DNA of 7,514 nt. It comes from Candidatus Thioglobus sp. Lineage in GTDB: Bacteria > Pseudomonadota > Gammaproteobacteria > PS1 > Pseudothioglobaceae. Of the stretch, positions 1 to 7,514 are shown piece after piece. The stretch is taken from the NCBI GenBank assembly GCA_015163925.1, contig JAAOIF010000044.1, positions 1 through 7,514 on the forward strand, in the 5' to 3' direction. Every line of letters starts with the position of its first letter. Within the stretch, counting starts at the first letter, position 1. A model generated the notes under the pieces. The model worked only from the letters and a program-made list of their open reading frames with translations. It was not told the origin of the DNA and did no database searches. Made by a program: the position numbers and the translations under genes.

Positions 1-15
1 GCTTTAAAAGTTATT

Positions 16-40
16 AATTTAAAAAAATAATGTTTAAATT
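16..40 (-). repeat. AT-only inverted repeat at the end of rpoC
   Basis: AATTTAAA (16-23) and TTTAAATT (33-40) are a perfect 8-base inverted repeat around a 9-base loop. One arm touches the last base of the rpoC TAA stop, and a T7 run on the transcript strand (27-21) straddles loop and arm. The stem has no G or C and is not followed by a U tract, so it does not qualify as a good intrinsic terminator. In sequence this AT-rich, such a repeat can arise by chance. The remaining bases 1-15 contain nothing I can assign. Confidence 0.3.
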
Positions 41-3000
41 TAAAGGTATAATTTCAAAAGTTTTTTTGCGCACGCAAGTTCAAAATGGCGGGTAGCGGCG
101 CGTTTGGCGCGTTTGGCTTGGTGATGAGTAAAGCCAGTGCCGGCGGGAATCAGGCGGCCGACTATGACATTTTCCTTCAGCCCTTGCAAATTATCAACCC
201 TGCCGGTGGTGGAGGCTTCGGTCAAAACGCGGGTGGTTTCTTGGAATGAGGCGGCGGAAATAAACGACTCAGTTGCTAACGAGGCTTTGGTAATTCCCAT
301 CAGCAAGCGCTGATAAATAACCGGCTGTTTGCCTTGTGCTATCAGCTGTTTGTTAATATCAATCACGCGAGCGTACTCGGCAGTTTCGCCGTTTACAAAC
401 TTCGAATCGCCGGTATCTAACACCTCAACTTTTCTCAACATTTGCTTGATAATCACCTCAATATGCTTGTCGGAAATATTTACCCCTTGCAGCCGATAGA
501 CATTTTGCACCTCTTTGATAATGTAATTTGCCAGCGCCTCAACGCCAAGCAAGCGCAAAATATCGTGCGGATTGGACGGACCATCAGAAACCACATCGCC
601 TTTTTCAACAGTTTCGCCATCAAAAACATTGATTTGCCGCCATTTGTGAATCATCATTTCCGTTACTTCGCCCGCCTCATCGGTAATCAGCAAGCGGTCT
701 TTGGATTTAGTCGGACTGCCAAAGCTAATAACTCCGGTGGCTTCGGCGAGAATTGAATGGTCTTTGGCTTTTCTGGCTTCAAATAAATCCGCCACACGGG
801 GCAAGCCGCCAGTAATATCGCTGGTTTTAGAGAGGTCTTTAGGAATTTTCGCCAGCACCTCACCGGCGGAAATAATTTGCTCATCAGCCAGATGAATTTT
901 GACTTTAGAAGGCAAATAATGGGTGGATAAAATGGTTTTAGGTTTCTTCTCATCAACCAATTTAATCAATGGTCTCAGCCCTTTTGCCGCACTCGAGCGC
1001 TGGGCTTCCTCAATCATTTCAAAGAAATCCAGACCGGTCAGCGGGTCGGTATTTTTGATGACAGTCATACCTTCAACAAAATCAATAAACGCCACCCGCC
1101 CAGATTGCTCGGCAATAATCGGATGAGTGTGCGGGTCCCAGTCGGCAATTTTGTCTTTAGCCTTGACCTTGCCGCCGTCTTGCACATGCACAATCGCCCC
1201 ATACGGGATTTTATAGCGTTCAACTTCTTGGCCTTTTTTATTGCGAATGGTAACCTCACTTGAGCGCGAAACCACCACCAAATCGCCATTAGCATTGGTG
1301 ATGGATTTTGTGCCTTCAAGGTGGGCTATGCCATCGGTGTTGATATTAACGCTGCTGACCGCCGTTGATGCCGAAGCCGCGCCGCCGATATGGAAAGTGC
1401 GCATGGTGAGCTGAGTGCCCGGCTCGCCAATTGATTGGGCGGCAATCACACCGACTGCCTCGCCCACGCCGATTTTGTGCCCGCGTGCCATATCGTTGCC
1501 GTAGCAGGAAGCGCAAACGCCGTAACGGGTTTCGCAGGTGATGGTGGAGCGCACTTTGATATTTTCAATGCCTAATTGATTGATTTTTTCCACATCGTCT
1601 AAAGTGACTAAATGCCCTCTCGGCAGTAAAATTTTGCTGGAATCTGGCAGTAAAACATCTTGCGCCATCACCCGTCCCATCACGCCTTGCCCCAATGTTT
1701 GGACGATATTGCCGCCCTCAATAACGGCTTTTACAATCAAGCCATTTTCAGTGCCGCAATCGTCTTCGTTGATAACCAAATCCTGCCCGACATCAACCAA
1801 ACGCCGTGTCAAATAGCCGGAGTTTGCAGTCTTCAAAGCCGTATCAGCCAAGCCTTTGCGAGCGCCGTGAGTGGAAATGAAATATTGCATATTATTCAAA
1901 CCTTCACGGAAATTACTGGTAATCGGAGTTTCAATAATTGAGCCATCGGGCTTTGCCATAAGCCCACGCATACCGGCTAATTGCCGCATTTGCGCCGGCG
2001 AGCCACGAGCGCCAGAATCAGCCATCATATAAACTGAATTAAACGAAGGCAGCTTTTTAGTCTTGCCGTCAGCGTCTTTGAAATTGTCAAAACCAATCTC
2101 ATCCATCATCGCCTTAGCAACGGTTTCAGAGGTGCGAGACCAAATATCAATCACTTTATTATAACGCTCACCATCGGTTACTACGCCTTGTGCGTATTGC
2201 TTTTGCACATCTTTAACTTGCCTTTCAGCATTTTCAATCATTCCGGCTTTGCTGTCTGGAATTGTCATATCATTTGAACAAAAAGACAGCCCAGATTTGG
2301 TTGAATATTGAAAGCCCATATACATCATTTGGTCGGCAAAAATCACCGTGTCTTTCAGCTCTTGAGTCTGATAACAAATATGAATTAGGTTGGAAACCAC
2401 TTTTTTGGTAATGGCTTTATTGATTAAATCAAACGACAAGCCCTTAGGCAAAATCGTTGAAAAAATCGCCCGTCCGATAGTGGTATCAACAATGCGTTTT
2501 TTGCTCGGCTGATATTCTTTATCAACCTTTTTGTAGTCTTGAATTCGCAGTTTTATCTGGGCGTGTAGGGCTGCTGCGCCGGACTCATACGCACTTAGCA
2601 CCTCATTCGCATTAGCAAAAATCATATCCTTGCCGGGCTGGTTGATTTTCTCACGAGTCATATAATACAAGCCCAAAATCACATCTTGCGATGGCACAAT
2701 AATCGGCTCGCCGCTGGCAAGATGCAAAACATTATTTGATGCTAACATCAGAGTTCTGACCTCAAGCTGCGCCTCTTCAGAAAGTGGCACATGGACTGCC
2801 ATCTGGTCGCCATCAAAATCGGCATTAAATGCGGTACAAACCAAAGGATGCAGCTGAATTGCCTTGCCTTCAATCAGTAATGGTTCAAATGCTTGAATGC
2901 CTAAACGGTGCAAAGTCGGGGCGCGATTTAGCATTATCGGATGCTGATGAACGACTTTTTCCAAGATGTCCCAGACCTCTGGAATTTCACTTTCAACCAT

Positions 3001-4200
3001 TTTTTTAGCAGCCTTAATGGTTGAAGCTAAACCTTGAATTTGCAGGCGATTATAGATAAATGGTTTGAACAATTCCAGCGCCATTTTCTTCGGCAATCCG
3101 CACTGATGGAGTTTCAGATATGGCCCACAAACAATCACCGAGCGCCCAGAATAATCCACCCGTTTGCCGAGCAGATTTTGCCGAAAACGCCCTTGCTTGC
3201 CTTTAATCATATCGGCAATGGATTTCAGCGGACGGCGATTATTTCCCATCACTGCCCGCCCACGCCGACCGTTATCAATCAAGGAATCCACCGCTTCTTG
3301 CAGCATCCGTTTTTCATTTCTAACAATAATTTCTGGCGCATCAAGCTCTAACAAACGCCCGAGCCGGTTGTTGCGATTTATCACTCGGCGATATAAATCA
3401 TTCAAATCAGAAGTCGCAAATCTACCGCCATCTAGCGGCACTAACGGACGCAAATCCGGCGGCAAAATCGGCAATACATTCAGCACCATCCACTCGGGTT
3501 TATTGCCAGATTGTATGAGCGAATCAATCAATTTTAGACGCTTATTATATTTTTTTAATTTGGTCTGAGACTTAGTATTCAGGCTGTCTTCACGCAGATT
3601 AGCAGCCTCAACCTCAAGCTGCATTTCCTTTAAAACATCTTGAATTGCCTCAGCGCCCATTTTCGCCTCAAAAGTGTCATCGCCATATTCATCCAAAGCC
3701 TCAAAATACAACTCTTCGGTGAGTAATTGTTTGTGAACTAAAGGGGTAGCGCCCGGGTCGGTGACCAAAAATGCTTCAAAATATAACACCCGCTCAATGT
3801 CTTTGAGGGTCATATCCATTAGCAATCCTAAGCGCGAAGGCAGCGATTTTAGATACCAAATATGCGCCACCGGAGCGGCAAGGCTGATATGCCCCATACG
3901 CTCACGGCGGACTTTTGAAAGAGTAACTTCAACGCCGCATTTTTCACAAACAACATTCCTAAATTTCATCCGTTTATACTTGCCACATAGGCATTCAAAA
4001 TCCTTCATCGGACCGAAAATTTTGGCACAAAATAAGCCTTCGCGTTCGGGCTTGAAAGTCCGATAATTGATGGTTTCAGGCTTTCTCACCTCGCCATACG
4101 ACCATGAACGAATCTTCTCCGGAGAGGCAAGTCCAACACGAATTGCATCAAAATCTTGCTCTTTGTTTTGTTGCTTTAAAATAGTCAATAAATCTTTCAT
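40..4200 (-). CDS. rpoC: DNA-directed RNA polymerase subunit beta' (RpoC), complete
   Basis: Encodes the largest subunit of RNA polymerase, which carries the catalytic Mg2+ site and much of the clamp and DNA/RNA channel; it acts in the cytoplasm and nucleoid with alpha, beta, omega and sigma. The protein has 1386 residues (E. coli: 1407). Seen in order: N-terminal zinc-binding domain with C70, C72, C85 and C88; clamp-helix coiled coil for sigma around 262-310; NADFDGDQ with catalytic D461, D463 and D465; second zinc site C815, C889, C896 and C899; trigger-loop start MRTFHIGG at 933-940; an SI3-type insertion about 944-1125; second trigger-loop half DITGGLPR from D1128; GRLIPAGTG close to the C-terminus. 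The ATG start matches the family N-terminus MKDLL and follows AGGAG by 6 bases. The stop is TAA. From about residue 91 numbering runs one ahead of E. coli, owing to a one-residue insertion near 175. Oddities: K363 and H418 replace ppGpp-site arginines, and the last 25 residues do not resemble the longer acidic E. coli tail. The identification is certain. Confidence 0.99.
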   Translation of the reverse strand: MKDLLTILKQQNKEQDFDAIRVGLASPEKIRSWSYGEVRKPETINYRTFKPEREGLFCAKIFGPMKDFECLCGKYKRMKFRNVVCEKCGVEVTLSKVRRERMGHISLAAPVAHIWYLKSLPSRLGLLMDMTLKDIERVLYFEAFLVTDPGATPLVHKQLLTEELYFEALDEYGDDTFEAKMGAEAIQDVLKEMQLEVEAANLREDSLNTKSQTKLKKYNKRLKLIDSLIQSGNKPEWMVLNVLPILPPDLRPLVPLDGGRFATSDLNDLYRRVINRNNRLGRLLELDAPEIIVRNEKRMLQEAVDSLIDNGRRGRAVMGNNRRPLKSIADMIKGKQGRFRQNLLGKRVDYSGRSVIVCGPYLKLHQCGLPKKMALELFKPFIYNRLQIQGLASTIKAAKKMVESEIPEVWDILEKVVHQHPIMLNRAPTLHRLGIQAFEPLLIEGKAIQLHPLVCTAFNADFDGDQMAVHVPLSEEAQLEVRTLMLASNNVLHLASGEPIIVPSQDVILGLYYMTREKINQPGKDMIFANANEVLSAYESGAAALHAQIKLRIQDYKKVDKEYQPSKKRIVDTTIGRAIFSTILPKGLSFDLINKAITKKVVSNLIHICYQTQELKDTVIFADQMMYMGFQYSTKSGLSFCSNDMTIPDSKAGMIENAERQVKDVQKQYAQGVVTDGERYNKVIDIWSRTSETVAKAMMDEIGFDNFKDADGKTKKLPSFNSVYMMADSGARGSPAQMRQLAGMRGLMAKPDGSIIETPITSNFREGLNNMQYFISTHGARKGLADTALKTANSGYLTRRLVDVGQDLVINEDDCGTENGLIVKAVIEGGNIVQTLGQGVMGRVMAQDVLLPDSSKILLPRGHLVTLDDVEKINQLGIENIKVRSTITCETRYGVCASCYGNDMARGHKIGVGEAVGVIAAQSIGEPGTQLTMRTFHIGGAASASTAVSSVNINTDGIAHLEGTKSITNANGDLVVVSRSSEVTIRNKKGQEVERYKIPYGAIVHVQDGGKVKAKDKIADWDPHTHPIIAEQSGRVAFIDFVEGMTVIKNTDPLTGLDFFEMIEEAQRSSAAKGLRPLIKLVDEKKPKTILSTHYLPSKVKIHLADEQIISAGEVLAKIPKDLSKTSDITGGLPRVADLFEARKAKDHSILAEATGVISFGSPTKSKDRLLITDEAGEVTEMMIHKWRQINVFDGETVEKGDVVSDGPSNPHDILRLLGVEALANYIIKEVQNVYRLQGVNISDKHIEVIIKQMLRKVEVLDTGDSKFVNGETAEYARVIDINKQLIAQGKQPVIYQRLLMGITKASLATESFISAASFQETTRVLTEASTTGRVDNLQGLKENVIVGRLIPAGTGFTHHQAKRAKRAATRHFELACAKKLLKLYL

Positions 4201-4206
4201 TTTATT

Positions 4207-4211
4207 CTCCT
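4207..4211 (-). promoter_or_regulatory. rpoC ribosome binding site overlapping the rpoB stop codon
   Basis: On the minus strand the junction reads TAGGAGAATAAAATG. AGGAG is a strong Shine-Dalgarno core ending 6 bases before the rpoC ATG, and its first two bases are the last two of the rpoB TAG stop. A ribosome ending rpoB therefore stands on the rpoC binding site. This arrangement is expected to favour translational coupling and equal output of beta and beta'; the coupling is inferred, the overlap is seen directly. It also supports the chosen rpoC start. Confidence 0.9.
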
Positions 4212-7200
4212 AATGTTGTTCTAATTCCACATCAATCGCCAGCGAGCGGATTTCTTTCACCAAAACATTAAATGATTCCGGCATTACCGACTCGGTGATA
4301 TTCACCCCATCAACAATACTTTTATACATTTTCGCCCGACCGGCTACATCATCGGACTTGACCGTTAGCATTTCCCGCAAGGTATGCGCCGCGCCGTAAG
4401 CCTCCAGCGCCCAAACTTCCATCTCGCCAAATCGCTGCCCACCAAACTGTGCCTTACCGCTGAGGGGCTGCTGTGTGACTAATGAATATGGACCAGTTGA
4501 GCGGGCGTGCATTTTGTCATCCACCAAGTGATTAAGCTTGAGCATATGCATATAACCGACAGTTACCGGCCGGTCAAATGGCTCACCGCTGCGGCCGTCA
4601 TACAGCTGTTCCTGCCCAGATTCCGGCAAGTCGGCGAGTTTTAATAATGACTTAATATCATCTTCCTTGATGCCATCAAATACCGGAGTTGCCATCGGCA
4701 CGCCAGCCCGCAGATTATTTGCTAATTCAATAATTTCCTCGTCATTAAAGGATTTCAGGTCTTCTTGCTTGCCGTGAGTGTTATAAACTTTATCCAAGAA
4801 ATCTCTAATTTCCTTAACCATTCCCTTGCGCGCAGCATCTAACATTGCTGCAATTTTGATGCCTAAGCCTTTTGCCGCATAGCCTAAATGCACTTCCAAA
4901 ACCTGCCCGACATTCATTCTGGACGGCACTCCGAGCGGATTTAAAACCACATCAACGGTTGAACCATCAGCCAAATAAGGCATATCCTCAACCGGAGAAA
5001 CTCGTGAAATCACGCCCTTATTTCCATGCCGACCGGCTATTTTATCGCCGACCTGTAAGGTTTTGCGAGTTGCCACATAAACCTTTACCATTTTCATTAC
5101 TCCCGGCGGCAATTCTGCGCCCTCGTCAATTTTTGCCTTTTCATTTTCAAAAAACTCATCAAATTCCACTTGCTTTGCTTTTGCTTGTTTGATTAAATTT
5201 GCTACGGCTTTATTAACTTCTGCATCTTTGACTTTGAGCTTTTCCATATCGGCATTGTCTAACGGCTTTATCAATTTAGTGTTGAGTTTTGTGCCAGCTT
5301 TGAGGCTGCCAAAGGTTTTGCTCAGAGTGTTGCCGGAGAGTTTGAGGCGCACTCGGCGATAAATATCACCGTCAATAATGCCAAATTCATCGTCAATATC
5401 TTTGCGGATTTTCGCCAAACTCAAGGCATCAATGCTCAACGCTCGAGCATCTTTATCAACTCTATCACGGGTGAAAACTTGCACATCAATCACCACGCCG
5501 GATTTTGCCGCGCCGACCCGTAGCGAGGAATCCTTGACGCTATTAGCTTTTTCACCAAAAATAGCTCTGAGTAATTTTTCCTCTGGCGATAAAACAGTTT
5601 CACTTTTCGGGGTTACTTTGCCGACCAAAATATCCCCGCCTTTGACCCGAGCGCCGACATAAACCACGCCGACCTCGTCAAGTTTTGAGAGGGCTGAATC
5701 GCTAACATTTGGAATATCGGCAGTGATTTCATCGGGTCCAAGCTTAGTGTCACGGGAGTATGCGGTTAATTCCTCAATATGAATTGTGGTGTAGCGGTCC
5801 TCATGCACCACGCGCTCGGAGATTAAAATTGAATCCTCAAAGTTATAACCATTCCACGGCATAAAGGCAATTTTCATATTTTGACCGAGTGCTAATTCGC
5901 CTAAATCAGTTGAAGGGCCATCAGCCAAAATATCGCCAGCGACCACTTTATCACCGGCCTTAACCAATGGTTTTTGGTTGATGCAAGTGTTCTGATTTGA
6001 CCTTGCATACTTGGTTAAATTGTAAATATCCACGCCGAGTTCATTCGCTTTGGTAACTTTGTAATCCACCCGAATAACAATCCGGGAAGCATCCACCGCC
6101 TCAACCACGCCGTTATGTTTGGCAGTAACACAAACCCTTGAATCAATCGCTACCACGCGCTCAATACCGGTTCCGACTAATGGCTTTTCAGCCTTCAAAA
6201 CCGGCACTGCTTGGCGTTGCATATTTGAACCCATCAGCGCCCGATTAGCATCATCGTGTTCTAAAAATGGAATCAGCGAGGCGGCGACTGAGGAAATTTG
6301 CTTGGAGTCAATATCAATCAAAGTCACATTAGCAGAATTGACCAAAACAAACTCATTTTTATGCCGACAAGAAATCAGCTCATCGCTCAATTTGCCATTA
6401 CTATCAACATTTGCATTCGCCTGAGCGATGGTGTGGGCGATTTCATCAATGGCAGAAACATAAATCACTTTAGTAGTAACTTTGCCGTCTTTTACCACTT
6501 GATATGGGGTTTCCAAAAAGCCATATTTGTTAGTTTTCGCATACACCGCCAGAGTGTTAATCAGCCCAATATTCGGGCCCTCAGGGGTTTCAATCGGACA
6601 CAGCCTGCCGTAATGGGAAGGATGCACATCACGCACCTCAAAGCCGGCTCGCTCACGAGTCAGACCACCGGGGCCAAGCGCTGAAATCCGGCGTTTATGC
6701 GTCACTCCGGACAACGGATTCACTTGATCCATAAATTGTGAGAGCTGAGAAGAACCAAAAAACTCCCGCACCGCTGCCGATACCGGCTTAGAATTGATTA
6801 AATCTTGCGGAGTTAATTCATCAGTTTCAGCCAAATTCAAGCCTTCCTTCACCGCTTTTTCAACTCTCACAAGTCCAATTCTAAATTGATTTTCAATCAT
6901 TTCACCAATCGCCCGCACCCGCCGATTTGCCAGAGTATCAACATCATCAACCGCATCATTGCCGTTTTTAATATTTATTAGTAATTTCAAAACCCTAATA
7001 ATATCGTCATTTTCCAGCACATGCGCGCCGGTTTCGGAATTGATTGAACAGCGGCGATTAAGCTTCATCCGCCCAACTTTTGAGAGGTCGTAACGGTCGG
7101 GCTTGAAAAATAAATTATTAAACAGCAAATTAACCGCATCTTCGGTTGCCGGCTCGCCCGGACGCATCACATGATAAATTGACATCCGCGCCTCAATCTC

Positions 7201-7514
7201 GGTTTGCGTCTCATCCAAACGCAAAGTATCGGAAATATAAGCGCCGCCCTCAGACTCATTAATATAAAGGATTTCAACCCTTTTGACTTTATTAGCACTC
7301 AAAATTTCCAACACTTCTTCGCTAATCATAGTGTTAGCCGCACAGATAATTTCGCCAGTTTTTTTGTCAATAATATCGTGTGAAATGACTTTATCAAGCA
7401 AATATTCCAGCGGCGTGTTAATGGATTTAATTCCGGCAGAGTCTAATAATTTAGTGTGTTTAGCCGTTATCCGCCGGCCTTTTTCAACAATAATATTAGC
7501 GCCAGATTTAATAT
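4210..7514 (-). CDS. rpoB: DNA-directed RNA polymerase subunit beta (RpoB), N-terminus missing
   Basis: Encodes the second-largest RNA polymerase subunit, partner of beta' in the catalytic core and target of rifampicin. The frame stays open to the right edge, so the gene is cut by the window. There are 1100 residues plus a TAG stop; by alignment from memory the first visible residue lies near E. coli position 255, inside insertion SI1, implying a full length of about 1350. Seen in order: [20 protein letters not shown]; rifampicin cluster I (6676-6756) with [12 protein letters not shown] and [42 protein letters not shown]; the flap-tip helix [12 protein letters not shown] (about 5554-5580); an SI2 region (about 5105-5440) roughly 13 residues longer than in E. 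coli; [13 protein letters not shown] with both active-site lysines (codons 5041-5043 and 5017-5019); and the beta' contact region [16 protein letters not shown], ending [19 protein letters not shown] at 7399-7401 could be taken for a start, but it is an internal leucine codon preceded by conserved family sequence. It is co-transcribed with rpoC, 9 bases downstream. Confidence 0.99.
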   Translation of the reverse strand, partial: IKSGANIIVEKGRRITAKHTKLLDSAGIKSINTPLEYLLDKVISHDIIDKKTGEIICAANTMISEEVLEILSANKVKRVEILYINESEGGAYISDTLRLDETQTEIEARMSIYHVMRPGEPATEDAVNLLFNNLFFKPDRYDLSKVGRMKLNRRCSINSETGAHVLENDDIIRVLKLLINIKNGNDAVDDVDTLANRRVRAIGEMIENQFRIGLVRVEKAVKEGLNLAETDELTPQDLINSKPVSAAVREFFGSSQLSQFMDQVNPLSGVTHKRRISALGPGGLTRERAGFEVRDVHPSHYGRLCPIETPEGPNIGLINTLAVYAKTNKYGFLETPYQVVKDGKVTTKVIYVSAIDEIAHTIAQANANVDSNGKLSDELISCRHKNEFVLVNSANVTLIDIDSKQISSVAASLIPFLEHDDANRALMGSNMQRQAVPVLKAEKPLVGTGIERVVAIDSRVCVTAKHNGVVEAVDASRIVIRVDYKVTKANELGVDIYNLTKYARSNQNTCINQKPLVKAGDKVVAGDILADGPSTDLGELALGQNMKIAFMPWNGYNFEDSILISERVVHEDRYTTIHIEELTAYSRDTKLGPDEITADIPNVSDSALSKLDEVGVVYVGARVKGGDILVGKVTPKSETVLSPEEKLLRAIFGEKANSVKDSSLRVGAAKSGVVIDVQVFTRDRVDKDARALSIDALSLAKIRKDIDDEFGIIDGDIYRRVRLKLSGNTLSKTFGSLKAGTKLNTKLIKPLDNADMEKLKVKDAEVNKAVANLIKQAKAKQVEFDEFFENEKAKIDEGAELPPGVMKMVKVYVATRKTLQVGDKIAGRHGNKGVISRVSPVEDMPYLADGSTVDVVLNPLGVPSRMNVGQVLEVHLGYAAKGLGIKIAAMLDAARKGMVKEIRDFLDKVYNTHGKQEDLKSFNDEEIIELANNLRAGVPMATPVFDGIKEDDIKSLLKLADLPESGQEQLYDGRSGEPFDRPVTVGYMHMLKLNHLVDDKMHARSTGPYSLVTQQPLSGKAQFGGQRFGEMEVWALEAYGAAHTLREMLTVKSDDVAGRAKMYKSIVDGVNITESVMPESFNVLVKEIRSLAIDVELEQH

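Noticed and set aside
1..39. Hidden small gene or terminator downstream of rpoC
   Set aside because: Only 39 bases are visible, with four G or C, many stops in all frames and no GC stem plus U tract. Nothing can be supported.
66..77. TTGCG-CA-CGCAA hairpin next to T7 as a rho-independent terminator
   Set aside because: On the rpoC transcript strand the hairpin is followed by A7, not U7, and it lies inside the coding region. It would point the other way, where no gene is seen to end.
687..1319. Two minus-strand open frames (687-956 and 1065-1319) overlapping rpoC in another frame
   Set aside because: They lie within the conserved SI3 and trigger-loop coding region of rpoC and show no family features of their own.
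3164..3568. Plus-strand open frame of 134 codons inside rpoC
   Set aside because: It is antisense to a highly conserved stretch of rpoC, has low-complexity composition with no recognisable domain, and is explained by codon bias of the real gene.
6298..6684. Plus-strand open frame of 128 codons inside rpoB
   Set aside because: It is an antisense shadow of conserved rpoB codons, including part of rifampicin cluster I; no domain or convincing ribosome binding site was seen.
7399..7401. TTG as a possible start codon of a 1063-residue beta protein
   Set aside because: The frame continues upstream to the window edge with conserved RpoB sequence ([11 protein letters not shown], then TPLEYLLDK). 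The TTG is an internal leucine and the gene is simply truncated by the window.

Overview
The window is ordinary core-genome DNA. It holds the genes for the two largest subunits of bacterial RNA polymerase, both on the minus strand and transcribed from the right edge towards the left. About 99% of the sequence is coding. I found no mobile element, CRISPR array, tRNA or rRNA gene, toxin-antitoxin pair, defence system or other undescribed system, and I do not think one is hidden here.

Layout in the direction of transcription: (1) 7514 to 4210 is rpoB, cut off by the right edge, so roughly the first 250 residues of the beta subunit are missing and its last 1100 are present. (2) 4209 to 4201 is a 9-base gap. 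The Shine-Dalgarno sequence of the next gene overlaps the rpoB TAG stop codon. (3) 4200 to 40 is rpoC, complete at 1386 residues. (4) 39 to 1 is a very AT-rich stub downstream of rpoC with no convincing terminator. In many Proteobacteria the rpsL-rpsG-fusA cluster follows, but it is not visible here.

The organism looks like a proteobacterium, most likely gammaproteobacterial, with moderate to low G+C. Both proteins follow the E. coli subunits closely, including the lineage-specific insertions: SI1 (partly visible) and SI2 in beta, and the roughly 190-residue SI3 in the beta' trigger loop. The match to E. coli was made from memory, so the class is an inference; a betaproteobacterium is not excluded.

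The two products form the catalytic core. Beta supplies the rifampicin pocket, the flap and active-site lysines. Beta' supplies the Mg2+-binding aspartates, both zinc sites, the bridge helix, the trigger loop and the clamp. Points worth a second look are modest: two arginines of the beta' half of ppGpp site 1 are replaced by Lys and His; the beta' C-terminal tail is short, basic and hydrophobic and is encoded across an in-frame A7 run; the rpoB stop codon is embedded in the rpoC ribosome binding site; and there are three substitutions within rifampicin cluster I.
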